From: Pleodorina starrii
Taxonomy: Eukaryota > Chlorophyta > Chlorophyceae > Chlamydomonadales > Volvocaceae
DNA: 64,000 nt
Direction of reading: 5' to 3'
Assembly: GCA_030267565.1 (NCBI GenBank)
Contig: BRXU01000052.1
Location: forward strand, 62,001-126,000
Of the stretch, positions 1 through 15,000 are shown piece after piece; positions within the stretch are counted from its first letter, which is position 1; every line of letters begins with the position of its first letter. Below the pieces are notes generated by a model, which did no database searches, had not been told where the DNA came from, and saw only the letters and a program-made list of their open reading frames with translations. The position numbers and the translations under genes are program-made.

Positions 1-3000
1 CACATCGAAGATGCATGCGAGCACTCGGGTTTAGGCAATTCATTCGCAAGCAGTGGCATGGATCGTTCATACCATGGTGAAAACCGCCCATCCCATCAGC
101 ACTGGGCACGTAAGCACCATTGGGCCAGATCAGTAGTACGGTGGGGGACCACGTGCGAACCCCTGGTGACGATCTGTACCAATTTTCCTGCGCGGGCACA
201 TGCCTGCGGTGCACTACAGCAGACACCCTACCGGGGTTTGCGGATGCGAGGATGAGGATGAGGATGAGGGCGGGAGGGGGGGCGGGGCGAGGCCAGGCCA
301 GGCCAGGGAACCGATGCCCAGCCTGCTGATGACTGAGTGGCCAGCCTGGAACGAACGTGCGGGACAGAGTGGGTGAGCGGAGGTACGGTAGGTTGCGCTA
401 CTGCTGCTGCGGTTCCGTTCCATTCGCCCGGCCGATTCCCCGCTGCTGTGTGTAATCGATCAAAGTGCGGGCAAGCAAAGGTAGACGCGCGTGTATGTGC
501 GTGTGTGTGCGTGTGCGTGTAGTAAGTGTCGTACAAGATATGCACGGTCTGAAGTCCAGGCCCGCCCCGCCCACCGACCCTGCTGGATCCGTAGCCGGCC
601 AACGAATGTACGTTCGTTTTGTGCACGCTAGGACAGGTCCATGGCGGCAACCCAGCGCGCGGCTGGCGACGCGCACATCGAAGATGCATGCGAGCACTCG
701 GGTTTTGGCAATTCATTCGCAAGCTGTGGCATGGATCGTTCATACCATGGTGAAAACCGCCCATCCCATCAGCACTGGGCACGTAAGCACCATTGGGCCA
801 GATCAGTAGTACGGTGGGGGACCACGTGCGAACCCCTGGTGACGATCTGTACCAATTTTCCTGCGCGGGCACATGCCTGCGGTGCACTACAGCAGACACC
901 CTACCGGGGTTTGCGGATGCGAGGATGAGGATGAGGGCGGGAGGGGGGGCGGGGCGAGGCCAGGCCAGGCCAGGGAACCGATGCCCAGCCTGCTGATGAC
1001 TGAGTGGCCAGCCTGGAACGAACGTGCGGGACAGAGTGGGTGAGCGGAGGTACGGTAGGTTGCGCTACTGCTGCTGCGGTTCCGTTCCATTCGCCCGGCC
1101 GATTCCCCGCTGCTGTGTGTAATCGATCAAAGCGCGGGCAAGCAAAGGTAGACGCGCGTGTATGTGCGTGTGTGTGCGTGTGCGTGTAGTAAGTGTCGTA
1201 CAAGATATGCACGGTCTGAAGTCCAGGCCCGCCCCGCCCACCGACCCTGCTGGATCCGTAGCCGGCCAACGAATGTACGTTCGTTTTGTGCACGCTAGGA
1301 CAGGTCCATGGCGGCAACCCAGCGTGCGGCTGGCGACGCGCACATCGAAGATGCATGCGAGCACTCGGGTTTAGGCAATTCATTCGCAAGTAGTGGCATG
1401 GATCGTTCATACCATGGTGAAAACCGCCCATCCCATCAGCACTGGGCACGTAAGCACCATTGGGCCAGATCAGTAGTACGGTGGGGGACCACGTGCGAAC
1501 CCCTGGTGACGATCTGTACCAATTTTCCTGCGCGGGCACATGCCTGCGGTGCACTACAGCAGACACCCTACCGGGGTTTGCGGATGCGAGGATGAGGATG
1601 AGGATGAGGGCGGGAGGGGGGGCGGGGCGAGGCCAGGCCAGGCCAGGGAACCGATGCCCAGCCTGCTGATGACTGAGTGGCCAGCCTGGAACGAACGTGC
1701 GGGACAGAGTGGGTGAGCGGAGGTACGGTAGGTTGTGCTACTGCCGCTGCGGTTCCGTTCCATTCGCCCGGCCGATTCCCCGCTGCTGTGTGTAATCGAT
1801 CAAAGTGCGGGCAAGCAAAGGTAGACGCGCGTGTATGTGCGTGTGTGTGCGTGTGCGTGTAGTAAGTGTCGTACAAGATATGCACGGTCTGAAGTCCAGG
1901 CCCGCCCCGCCCACCGACCCTGCTGGATCCGTAGCCGGCCAACGAATGTACGTTCGTTTTGTGCACGCTAGGACAGGTCCATGGCGGCAACCCAGCGCGC
2001 GGCTGGCGACGCGCACATCGAAGATGCATGCGAGCACTAGGGTTTAGGCAATTCATTCGCAAGCAGTGGCATGGATCGTTCATACCATGGTGAAAACCGC
2101 CCGTCCCATCAGCACTGGGCACGTAAGCACCATTGGGCCAGATCAGTAGTACGGTGGGGGACCACGTGCGAACCCCTGGTGACGATCTGTACCAATTTTC
2201 CTGCGCGGGCACATGCCTGCGGTGCACTACAGCAGACACCCTACCGGGGTTTGCGGATGCGAGGATGAGGATGAGGATGAGGGCGGGAGGGGGGGCGGGG
2301 CGAGGCCAGGCCAGGCCAGGGAACCGATGCCCAGCCTGCTGATGACTGAGTGGCCAGCCTGGAACGAACGTGCGGGACAGAGTGGGTGAGCGGAGGTACG
2401 GTAGGTTGCGCTACTGCTGCTGCGGTTCCGTTCCATTCGCCCGGCCGATTCCCCGCTGCTGTGTGTAATCGATCAAAGCGCGGGCAAGCAAAGGTAGACG
2501 CGCGTGTATGTGCGTGTGTGTGCGTGTGCGTGTAGTAAGTGTCGTACAAGATATGCACGGTCTGAAGTCCAGGCCCGCCCCGCCCACCGACCCTGCTGGA
2601 TCCGTAGCCGGCCAACGAATGTACGTTCGTTTTGTGCACGCTAGGACAGGTCCATGGCGGCAACCCAGCGCGCGGCTGGCGACGTGCACATCGAAGATGC
2701 ATGCGAGCACTAGGCTTTAGGCAATTCATTCGCAAGCAGTGGCATGGATCGTTCATACCATGGTGAAAACCGCCCATCCCATCCGCACTGGGCACGTAAG
2801 CACCATTGGGCCAGATCAGTAGTACGGTGGGGGACCACGTGCGAACCCCTGGTGACGATCTGTACCAATTTTCCTGCGCGGGCACATGCCTGCGGTGCAC
2901 TACAGCAGACACCCTACCGGGGTTTGCGGATGCGAGGATGAGGATGAGGATGAGGGCGGGAGGGGGGGCGGGGCGAGGCCAGGCCAGGCCAGGGAACCGA

Positions 3001-6000
3001 TGCCCAGCCTGCTGATGACTGAGTGGCCAGCCTGGAACGAACGTGCGGGACAGAGTGGGTGAGCGGAGGTACGGTAGGTTGCGCTACTGCTGCTGCGGTT
3101 CCGTTCCATTCGCCCGGCCGATTCCCCGCTGCTGTGTGTAATCGATCAAAGCGCGGGCAAGCAAAGGTAGACGCGCGTGTATGTGCGTGTGTGTGCGTGT
3201 GCGTGTAGTAAGTGTCGTACAAGATATGCACGGTCTGAAGTCCAGGCCCGCCCCGCCCACCGACCCTGCTGGATCCGTAGCCGGCCAACGAATGTACGTT
3301 CGTTTTGTGCACGCTAGGACAGGTCCATGGCGGCAACCCAGCGCGCGGCTGGCGACGCGCACATCGAAGATGCATGCGAGCACTAGGGTTTAGGCAATTC
3401 ATTCGCAAGCAGTGGCATGGATCGTTCATACCATGGTGAAAACCGCCCGTCCCATCAGCACTGGGCACGTAAGCACCATTGGGCCAGATCAGTAGTACGG
3501 TGGGGGACCACGTGCGAACCCCTGGTGACGATCTGTACCAATTTTCCTGCGCGGGCACATGCCTGCGGTGCACTACAGCAGACACCCTACCGGGGTTTGC
3601 GGATGCGAGGATGAGGATGAGGATGAGGGCGGGAGGGGGGGCGGGGCGAGGCCAGGCCAGGCCAGGGAACCGATGCCCAGCCTGCTGATGACTGAGTGGC
3701 CAGCCTGGAACGAACGTGCGGGACAGAGTGGGTGAGCGGAGGTACGGTAGGTTGCGCTACTGCTGCTGCGGTTCCGTTCCATTCGCCCGGCCGATTCCCC
3801 GCTGCTGTGTGTAATCGATCAAAGCGCGGGCAAGCAAAGGTAGACGCGCGTGTATGTGCGTGTGTGTGCGTGTGCGTGTAGTAAGTGTCGTACAAGATAT
3901 GCACGGTCTGAAGTCCAGGCCCGCCCCGCCCACCGACCCTGCTGGATCCGTAGCCGGCCAACGAATGTACGTTCGTTTTGTGCACGCTAGGACAGGTCCA
4001 TGGCGGCAACCCAGCGCGCGGCTGGCGACGTGCACATCGAAGATGCATGCGAGCACTAGGCTTTAGGCAATTCATTCGCAAGCAGTGGCATGGATCGTTC
4101 ATACCATGGTGAAAACCGCCCATCCCATCCGCACTGGGCACGTAAGCACCATTGGGCCAGATCAGTAGTACGGTGGGGGACCACGTGCGAACCCCTGGTG
4201 ACGATCTGTACCAATTTTCCTGCGCGGGCACATGCCTGCGGTGCACTACAGCAGACACCCTACCGGGGTTTGCGGATGCGAGGATGAGGATGAGGATGAG
4301 GGCGGGAGGGGGGGCGGGGCGAGGCCAGGCCAGGCCAGGGAACCGATGCCCAGCCTGCTGATGACTGAGTGGCCAGCCTGGAACGAACGTGCGGGACAGA
4401 GTGGGTGAGCGGAGGTACGGTAGGTTGCGCTACTGCTGCTGCGGTTCCGTTCCATTCGCCCGGCCGATTCCCCGCTGCTGTGTGTAATCGATCAAAGCGC
4501 GGGCAAGCAAAGGTAGACGCGCGTGTATGTGCGTGTGTGTGCGTGTGCGTGTAGTAAGTGTCGTACAAGATATGCACGGTCTGAAGTCCAGGCCCGCCCC
4601 GCCCACCGACCCTGCTGGATCCGTAGCCGGCCAACGAATGTACGTTCGTTTTGTGCACGCTAGGACAGGTCCATGGCGGCAACCCAGCGCGCGGCTGGCG
4701 ACGCGCACATCGAAGATGCATGCGAGCACTAGGGTTTAGGCAATTCATTCGCAAGCAGTGGCATGGATCGTTCATACCATGGTGAAAACCGCCCATCCCA
4801 TCCGCACTGGGCACGTAAGCACCATTGGGCCAGATCAGTAGTACGGTGGGGGACCACGTGCGAACCCCTGGTGACGATCTGTACCAATTTTCCTGCGCGG
4901 GCACATGCCTGCGGTGCACTACAGCAGACACCCTACCGGGGTTTGCGGATGCGAGGATGAGGATGAGGATGAGGGCGGGAGGGGGGGCGGGGCGAGGCCA
5001 GGCCAGGCCAGGGAACCGATGCCCAGCCTGCTGATGACTGAGTGGCCAGCCTGGAACGAACGTGCGGGACAGAGTGGGTGAGCGGAGGTACGGTAGGTTG
5101 CGCTACTGCTGCTGCGGTTCCGTTCCATTCGCCCGGCCGATTCCCCGCTGCTGTGTGTAATCGATCAAAGCGCGGGCAAGCAAAGGTAGACGCGCGTGTA
5201 TGTGCGTGTGTGTGCGTGTGCGTGTAGTAAGTGTCGTACAAGATATGCACGGTCTGAAGTCCAGGCCCGCCCCGCCCACCGACCCTGCTGGATCCGTAGC
5301 CGGCCAACGAATGTACGTTCGTTTTGTGCACGCTAGGACAGGTCCATGGCGGCAACCCAGCGCGCGGCTGGCGACGCGCACATCGAAGATGCATGCGAGC
5401 ACTAGGGTTTAGGCAATTCATTCGCAAGCAGTGGCATGGATCGTTCATACCATGGTGAAAACCGCCCATCCCATCCGCACTGGGCACGTAAGCACCATTG
5501 GGCCAGATCAGTAGTACGGTGGGGGACCACGTGCGAACCCCTGGTGACGATCTGTACCAATTTTCCTGCGCGGGCACATGCCTGCGGTGCACTACAGCAG
5601 ACACCCTACCGGGGTTTGCGGATGCGAGGATGAGGATGAGGATGAGGGCGGGAGGGGGGGCGGGGCGAGGCCAGGCCAGGCCAGGGAACCGATGCCCAGC
5701 CTGCTGATGACTGAGTGGCCAGCCTGGAACGAACGTGCGGGACAGAGTGGGTGAGCGGAGGTACGGTAGGTTGCGCTACTGCTGCTGCGGTTCCGTTCCA
5801 TTCGCCCGGCCGATTCCCCGCTGCTGTGTGTAATCGATCAAAGCGCGGGCAAGCAAAGGTAGACGCGCGTGTATGTGCGTGTGTGTGCGTGTGCGTGTAG
5901 TAAGTGTCGTACAAGATATGCACGGTCTGAAGTCCAGGCCCGCCCCGCCCACCGACCCTGCTGGATCCGTAGCCGGCCAACGAATGTACGTTCGTTTTGT

Positions 6001-9000
6001 GCACGCTAGGACAGGTCCATGGCGGCAACCCAGCGCGCGGCTGGCGACGCGCACATCGAAGATGCATGCGAGCACTAGGGTTTAGGCAATTCATTCGCAA
6101 GCAGTGGCATGGATCGTTCATACCATGGTGAAAACCGCCCATCCCATCAGCACTGGGCACGTAAGCACCATTGGGCCAGATCAGTAGTACGGTGGGGGAC
6201 CACGTGCGAACCCCTGGTGACGATCTGTACCAATTTTCCTGCGCGGGCACATGCCTGCGGTGCACTACAGCAGACACCCTACCGGGGTTTGCGGATGCGA
6301 GGATGAGGATGAGGATGAGGGCGGGAGGGGGGGCGGGGCGAGGCCAGGCCAGGCCAGGGAACCGATGCCCAGCCTGCTGATGACTGAGTGGCCAGCCTGG
6401 AACGAACGTGCGGGACAGAGTGGGTGAGCGGAGGTACGGTAGGTTGCGCTACTGCTGCTGCGGTTCCGTTCCATTCGCCCGGCCGATTCCCCGCTGCTGT
6501 GTGTAATCGATCAAAGCGCGGGCAAGCAAAGGTAGACGCGCGTGTATGTGCGTGTGTGTGCGTGTGCGTGTAGTAAGTGTCGTACAAGATATGCACGGTC
6601 TGAAGTCCAGGCCCGCCCCGCCCACCGACCCTGCTGGATCCGTAGCCGGCCAACGAATGTACGTTCGTTTTGTGCACGCTAGGACAGGTCCATGGCGGCA
6701 ACCCAGCGCGCGGCTGGCGACGCGCACATCGAAGATGCATGCGAGCACTAGGGTTTAGGCAATTCATTCGCAAGCAGTGGCATGGATCGTTCATACCATG
6801 GTGAAAACCGCCCATCCCATCAGCACTGGGCACGTAAGCACCATTGGGCCAGATCAGTAGTACGGTGGGGGACCACGTGCGAACCCCTGGTGACGATCTG
6901 TACCAATTTTCCTGCGCGGGCACATGCCTGCGGTGCACTACAGCAGACACCCTACCGGGGTTTGCGGATGCGAGGATGAGGATGAGGATGAGGGCGGGAG
7001 GGGGGGCGGGGCGAGGCCAGGCCAGGCCAGGGAACCGATGCCCAGCCTGCTGATGACTGAGTGGCCAGCCTGGAACGAACGTGCGGGACAGAGTGGGTGA
7101 GCGGAGGTACGGTAGGTTGCGCTACTGCTGCTGCGGTTCCGTTCCATTCGCCCGGCCGATTCCCCGCTGCTGTGTGTAATCGATCAAAGCGCGGGCAAGC
7201 AAAGGTAGACGCGCGTGTATGTGCGTGTGTGTGCGTGTGCGTGTAGTAAGTGTCGTACAAGATATGCACGGTCTGAAGTCCAGGCCCGCCCCGCCCACCG
7301 ACCCTGCTGGATCCGTAGCCGGCCAACGAATGTACGTTCGTTTTGTGCACGCTAGGACAGGTCCATGGCGGCAACCCAGCGCGCGGCTGGCGACGCGCAC
7401 ATCGAAGATGCATGCGAGCACTAGGGTTTAGGCAATTCATTCGCAAGCAGTGGCATGGATCGTTCATACCATGGTGAAAACCGCCCATCCCATCAGCACT
7501 GGGCACGTAAGCACCATTGGGCCAGATCAGTAGTACGGTGGGGGACCACGTGCGAACCCCTGGTGACGATCTGTACCAATTTTCCTGCGCGGGCACATGC
7601 CTGCGGTGCACTACAGCAGACACCCTACCGGGGTTTGCGGATGCGAGGATGAGGATGAGGATGAGGGCGGGAGGGGGGGCGGGGCGAGGCCAGGCCAGGC
7701 CAGGGAACCGATGCCCAGCCTGCTGATGACTGAGTGGCCAGCCTGGAACGAACGTGCGGGACAGAGTGGGTGAGCGGAGGTACGGTAGGTTGCGCTACTG
7801 CTGCTGCGGTTCCGTTCCATTCGCCCGGCCGATTCCCCGCTGCTGTGTGTAATCGATCAAAGCGCGGGCAAGCAAAGGTAGACGCGCGTGTATGTGCGTG
7901 TGTGTGCGTGTGCGTGTAGTAAGTGTCGTACAAGATATGCACGGTCTGAAGTCCAGGCCCGCCCCGCCCACCGACCCTGCTGGATCCGTAGCCGGCCAAC
8001 GAATGTACGTTCGTTTTGTGCACGCTAGGACAGGTCCATGGCGGCAACCCAGCGCGCGGCTGGCGACGCGCACATCGAAGATGCATGCGAGCACTAGGGT
8101 TTAGGCAATTCATTCGCAAGCAGTGGCATGGATCGTTCATACCATGGTGAAAACCGCCCATCCCATCAGCACTGGGCACGTAAGCACCATTGGGCCAGAT
8201 CAGTAGTACGGTGGGGGACCACGTGCGAACCCCTGGTGACGATCTGTACCAATTTTCCTGCGCGGGCACATGCCTGCGGTGCACTACAGCAGACACCCTA
8301 CCGGGGTTTGCGGATGCGAGGATGAGGATGAGGATGAGGGCGGGAGGGGGGGCGGGGCGAGGCCAGGCCAGGCCAGGGAACCGATGCCCAGCCTGCTGAT
8401 GACTGAGTGGCCAGCCTGGAACGAACGTGCGGGACAGAGTGGGTGAGCGGAGGTACGGTAGGTTGCGCTACTGCTGCTGCGGTTCCGTTCCATTCGCCCG
8501 GCCGATTCCCCGCTGCTGTGTGTAATCGATCAAAGCGCGGGCAAGCAAAGGTAGACGCGCGTGTATGTGCGTGTGTGTGCGTGTGCGTGTAGTAAGTGTC
8601 GTACAAGATATGCACGGTCTGAAGTCCAGGCCCGCCCCGCCCACCGACCCTGCTGGATCCGTAGCCGGCCAACGAATGTACGTTCGTTTTGTGCACGCTA
8701 GGACAGGTCCATGGCGGCAACCCAGCGCGCGGCTGGCGACGCGCACATCGAAGATGCATGCGAGCACTAGGGTTTAGGCAATTCATTCGCAAGCAGTGGC
8801 ATGGATCGTTCATACCATGGTGAAAACCGCCCATCCCATCAGCACTGGGCACGTAAGCACCATTGGGCCAGATCAGTAGTACGGTGGGGGACCACGTGCG
8901 AACCCCTGGTGACGATCTGTACCAATTTTCCTGCGCGGGCACATGCCTGCGGTGCACTACAGCAGACACCCTACCGGGGTTTGCGGATGCGAGGATGAGG

Positions 9001-12000
9001 ATGAGGATGAGGGCGGGAGGGGGGGCGGGGCGAGGCCAGGCCAGGCCAGGGAACCGATGCCCAGCCTGCTGATGACTGAGTGGCCAGCCTGGAACGAACG
9101 TGCGGGACAGAGTGGGTGAGCGGAGGTACGGTAGGTTGCGCTACTGCTGCTGCGGTTCCGTTCCATTCGCCCGGCCGATTCCCCGCTGCTGTGTGTAATC
9201 GATCAAAGCGCGGGCAAGCAAAGGTAGACGCGCGTGTATGTGCGTGTGTGTGCGTGTGCGTGTAGTAAGTGTCGTACAAGATATGCACGGTCTGAAGTCC
9301 AGGCCCGCCCCGCCCACCGACCCTGCTGGATCCGTAGCCGGCCAACGAATGTACGTTCGTTTTGTGCACGCTAGGACAGGTCCATGGCGGCAACCCAGCG
9401 CGCGGCTGGCGACGCGCACATCGAAGATGCATGCGAGCACTAGGGTTTAGGCAATTCATTCGCAAGCAGTGGCATGGATCGTTCATACCATGGTGAAAAC
9501 CGCCCATCCCATCAGCACTGGGCACGTAAGCACCATTGGGCCAGATCAGTAGTACGGTGGGGGACCACGTGCGAACCCCTGGTGACGATCTGTACCAATT
9601 TTCCTGCGCGGGCACATGCCTGCGGTGCACTACAGCAGACACCCTACCGGGGTTTGCGGATGCGAGGATGAGGATGAGGATGAGGGCGGGAGGGGGGGCG
9701 GGGCGAGGCCAGGCCAGGCCAGGGAACCGATGCCCAGCCTGCTGATGACTGAGTGGCCAGCCTGGAACGAACGTGCGGGACAGAGTGGGTGAGCGGAGGT
9801 ACGGTAGGTTGCGCTACTGCTGCTGCGGTTCCGTTCCATTCGCCCGGCCGATTCCCCGCTGCTGTGTGTAATCGATCAAAGCGCGGGCAAGCAAAGGTAG
9901 ACGCGCGTGTATGTGCGTGTGTGTGCGTGTGCGTGTAGTAAGTGTCGTACAAGATATGCACGGTCTGAAGTCCAGGCCCGCCCCGCCCACCGACCCTGCT
10001 GGATCCGTAGCCGGCCAACGAATGTACGTTCGTTTTGTGCACGCTAGGACAGGTCCATGGCGGCAACCCAGCGCGCGGCTGGCGACGCGCACATCGAAGA
10101 TGCATGCGAGCACTAGGGTTTAGGCAATTCATTCGCAAGCAGTGGCATGGATCGTTCATACCATGGTGAAAACCGCCCATCCCATCAGCACTGGGCACGT
10201 AAGCACCATTGGGCCAGATCAGTAGTACGGTGGGGGACCACGTGCGAACCCCTGGTGACGATCTGTACCAATTTTCCTGCGCGGGCACATGCCTGCGGTG
10301 CACTACAGCAGACACCCTACCGGGGTTTGCGGATGCGAGGATGAGGATGAGGATGAGGGCGGGAGGGGGGGCGGGGCGAGGCCAGGCCAGGCCAGGGAAC
10401 CGATGCCCAGCCTGCTGATGACTGAGTGGCCAGCCTGGAACGAACGTGCGGGACAGAGTGGGTGAGCGGAGGTACGGTAGGTTGCGCTACTGCTGCTGCG
10501 GTTCCGTTCCATTCGCCCGGCCGATTCCCCGCTGCTGTGTGTAATCGATCAAAGCGCGGGCAAGCAAAGGTAGACGCGCGTGTATGTGCGTGTGTGTGCG
10601 TGTGCGTGTAGTAAGTGTCGTACAAGATATGCACGGTCTGAAGTCCAGGCCCGCCCCGCCCACCGACCCTGCTGGATCCGTAGCCGGCCAACGAATGTAC
10701 GTTCGTTTTGTGCACGCTAGGACAGGTCCATGGCGGCAACCCAGCGCGCGGCTGGCGACGCGCACATCGAAGATGCATGCGAGCACTAGGGTTTAGGCAA
10801 TTCATTCGCAAGCAGTGGCATGGATCGTTCATACCATGGTGAAAACCGCCCATCCCATCAGCACTGGGCACGTAAGCACCATTGGGCCAGATCAGTAGTA
10901 CGGTGGGGGACCACGTGCGAACCCCTGGTGACGATCTGTACCAATTTTCCTGCGCGGGCACATGCCTGCGGTGCACTACAGCAGACACCCTACCGGGGTT
11001 TGCGGATGCGAGGATGAGGATGAGGATGAGGGCGGGAGGGGGGGCGGGGCGAGGCCAGGCCAGGCCAGGGAACCGATGCCCAGCCTGCTGATGACTGAGT
11101 GGCCAGCCTGGAACGAACGTGCGGGACAGAGTGGGTGAGCGGAGGTACGGTAGGTTGCGCTACTGCTGCTGCGGTTCCGTTCCATTCGCCCGGCCGATTC
11201 CCCGCTGCTGTGTGTAATCGATCAAAGCGCGGGCAAGCAAAGGTAGACGCGCGTGTATGTGCGTGTGTGTGCGTGTGCGTGTAGTAAGTGTCGTACAAGA
11301 TATGCACGGTCTGAAGTCCAGGCCCGCCCCGCCCACCGACCCTGCTGGATCCGTAGCCGGCCAACGAATGTACGTTCGTTTTGTGCACGCTAGGACAGGT
11401 CCATGGCGGCAACCCAGCGCGCGGCTGGCGACGCGCACATCGAAGATGCATGCGAGCACTAGGGTTTAGGCAATTCATTCGCAAGCAGTGGCATGGATCG
11501 TTCATACCATGGTGAAAACCGCCCATCCCATCAGCACTGGGCACGTAAGCACCATTGGGCCAGATCAGTAGTACGGTGGGGGACCACGTGCGAACCCCTG
11601 GTGACGATCTGTACCAATTTTCCTGCGCGGGCACATGCCTGCGGTGCACTACAGCAGACACCCTACCGGGGTTTGCGGATGCGAGGATGAGGATGAGGAT
11701 GAGGGCGGGAGGGGGGGCGGGGCGAGGCCAGGCCAGGCCAGGGAACCGATGCCCAGCCTGCTGATGACTGAGTGGCCAGCCTGGAACGAACGTGCGGGAC
11801 AGAGTGGGTGAGCGGAGGTACGGTAGGTTGCGCTACTGCTGCTGCGGTTCCGTTCCATTCGCCCGGCCGATTCCCCGCTGCTGTGTGTAATCGATCAAAG
11901 CGCGGGCAAGCAAAGGTAGACGCGCGTGTATGTGCGTGTGTGTGCGTGTGCGTGTAGTAAGTGTCGTACAAGATATGCACGGTCTGAAGTCCAGGCCCGC

Positions 12001-15000
12001 CCCGCCCACCGACCCTGCTGGATCCGTAGCCGGCCAACGAATGTACGTTCGTTTTGTGCACGCTAGGACAGGTCCATGGCGGCAACCCAGCGCGCGGCTG
12101 GCGACGCGCACATCGAAGATGCATGCGAGCACTAGGGTTTAGGCAATTCATTCGCAAGCAGTGGCATGGATCGTTCATACCATGGTGAAAACCGCCCATC
12201 CCATCAGCACTGGGCACGTAAGCACCATTGGGCCAGATCAGTAGTACGGTGGGGGACCACGTGCGAACCCCTGGTGACGATCTGTACCAATTTTCCTGCG
12301 CGGGCACATGCCTGCGGTGCACTACAGCAGACACCCTACCGGGGTTTGCGGATGCGAGGATGAGGATGAGGATGAGGGCGGGAGGGGGGGCGGGGCGAGG
12401 CCAGGCCAGGCCAGGGAACCGATGCCCAGCCTGCTGATGACTGAGTGGCCAGCCTGGAACGAACGTGCGGGACAGAGTGGGTGAGCGGAGGTACGGTAGG
12501 TTGCGCTACTGCTGCTGCGGTTCCGTTCCATTCGCCCGGCCGATTCCCCGCTGCTGTGTGTAATCGATCAAAGCGCGGGCAAGCAAAGGTAGACGCGCGT
12601 GTATGTGCGTGTGTGTGCGTGTGCGTGTAGTAAGTGTCGTACAAGATATGCACGGTCTGAAGTCCAGGCCCGCCCCGCCCACCGACCCTGCTGGATCCGT
12701 AGCCGGCCAACGAATGTACGTTCGTTTTGTGCACGCTAGGACAGGTCCATGGCGGCAACCCAGCGCGCGGCTGGCGACGCGCACATCGAAGATGCATGCG
12801 AGCACTAGGGTTTAGGCAATTCATTCGCAAGCAGTGGCATGGATCGTTCATACCATGGTGAAAACCGCCCATCCCATCAGCACTGGGCACGTAAGCACCA
12901 TTGGGCCAGATCAGTAGTACGGTGGGGGACCACGTGCGAACCCCTGGTGACGATCTGTACCAATTTTCCTGCGCGGGCACATGCCTGCGGTGCACTACAG
13001 CAGACACCCTACCGGGGTTTGCGGATGCGAGGATGAGGATGAGGATGAGGGCGGGAGGGGGGGCGGGGCGAGGCCAGGCCAGGCCAGGGAACCGATGCCC
13101 AGCCTGCTGATGACTGAGTGGCCAGCCTGGAACGAACGTGCGGGACAGAGTGGGTGAGCGGAGGTACGGTAGGTTGCGCTACTGCTGCTGCGGTTCCGTT
13201 CCATTCGCCCGGCCGATTCCCCGCTGCTGTGTGTAATCGATCAAAGCGCGGGCAAGCAAAGGTAGACGCGCGTGTATGTGCGTGTGTGTGCGTGTGCGTG
13301 TAGTAAGTGTCGTACAAGATATGCACGGTCTGAAGTCCAGGCCCGCCCCGCCCACCGACCCTGCTGGATCCGTAGCCGGCCAACGAATGTACGTTCGTTT
13401 TGTGCACGCTAGGACAGGTCCATGGCGGCAACCCAGCGCGCGGCTGGCGACGCGCACATCGAAGATGCATGCGAGCACTAGGGTTTAGGCAATTCATTCG
13501 CAAGCAGTGGCATGGATCGTTCATACCATGGTGAAAACCGCCCATCCCATCAGCACTGGGCACGTAAGCACCATTGGGCCAGATCAGTAGTACGGTGGGG
13601 GACCACGTGCGAACCCCTGGTGACGATCTGTACCAATTTTCCTGCGCGGGCACATGCCTGCGGTGCACTACAGCAGACACCCTACCGGGGTTTGCGGATG
13701 CGAGGATGAGGATGAGGATGAGGGCGGGAGGGGGGGCGGGGCGAGGCCAGGCCAGGCCAGGGAACCGATGCCCAGCCTGCTGATGACTGAGTGGCCAGCC
13801 TGGAACGAACGTGCGGGACAGAGTGGGTGAGCGGAGGTACGGTAGGTTGCGCTACTGCTGCTGCGGTTCCGTTCCATTCGCCCGGCCGATTCCCCGCTGC
13901 TGTGTGTAATCGATCAAAGCGCGGGCAAGCAAAGGTAGACGCGCGTGTATGTGCGTGTGTGTGCGTGTGCGTGTAGTAAGTGTCGTACAAGATATGCACG
14001 GTCTGAAGTCCAGGCCCGCCCCGCCCACCGACCCTGCTGGATCCGTAGCCGGCCAACGAATGTACGTTCGTTTTGTGCACGCTAGGACAGGTCCATGGCG
14101 GCAACCCAGCGCGCGGCTGGCGACGCGCACATCGAAGATGCATGCGAGCACTAGGGTTTAGGCAATTCATTCGCAAGCAGTGGCATGGATCGTTCATACC
14201 ATGGTGAAAACCGCCCATCCCATCAGCACTGGGCACGTAAGCACCATTGGGCCAGATCAGTAGTACGGTGGGGGACCACGTGCGAACCCCTGGTGACGAT
14301 CTGTACCAATTTTCCTGCGCGGGCACATGCCTGCGGTGCACTACAGCAGACACCCTACCGGGGTTTGCGGATGCGAGGATGAGGATGAGGATGAGGGCGG
14401 GAGGGGGGGCGGGGCGAGGCCAGGCCAGGCCAGGGAACCGATGCCCAGCCTGCTGATGACTGAGTGGCCAGCCTGGAACGAACGTGCGGGACAGAGTGGG
14501 TGAGCGGAGGTACGGTAGGTTGCGCTACTGCTGCTGCGGTTCCGTTCCATTCGCCCGGCCGATTCCCCGCTGCTGTGTGTAATCGATCAAAGCGCGGGCA
14601 AGCAAAGGTAGACGCGCGTGTATGTGCGTGTGTGTGCGTGTGCGTGTAGTAAGTGTCGTACAAGATATGCACGGTCTGAAGTCCAGGCCCGCCCCGCCCA
14701 CCGACCCTGCTGGATCCGTAGCCGGCCAACGAATGTACGTTCGTTTTGTGCACGCTAGGACAGGTCCATGGCGGCAACCCAGCGCGCGGCTGGCGACGCG
14801 CACATCGAAGATGCATGCGAGCACTAGGGTTTAGGCAATTCATTCGCAAGCAGTGGCATGGATCGTTCATACCATGGTGAAAACCGCCCATCCCATCAGC
14901 ACTGGGCACGTAAGCACCATTGGGCCAGATCAGTAGTACGGTGGGGGACCACGTGCGAACCCCTGGTGACGATCTGTACCAATTTTCCTGCGCGGGCACA

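Noticed and set aside
228..899. A ~223-residue minus-strand frame repeated in nearly every satellite unit (and 61-99-residue frames on both strands)
   Set aside because: Frames overlap on both strands, contain His-Thr runs from the GT microsatellite and Ser/Pro runs from the G-rich tract, and simply reflect low stop density in a G+C-rich unit. There is no domain, promoter or codon bias.
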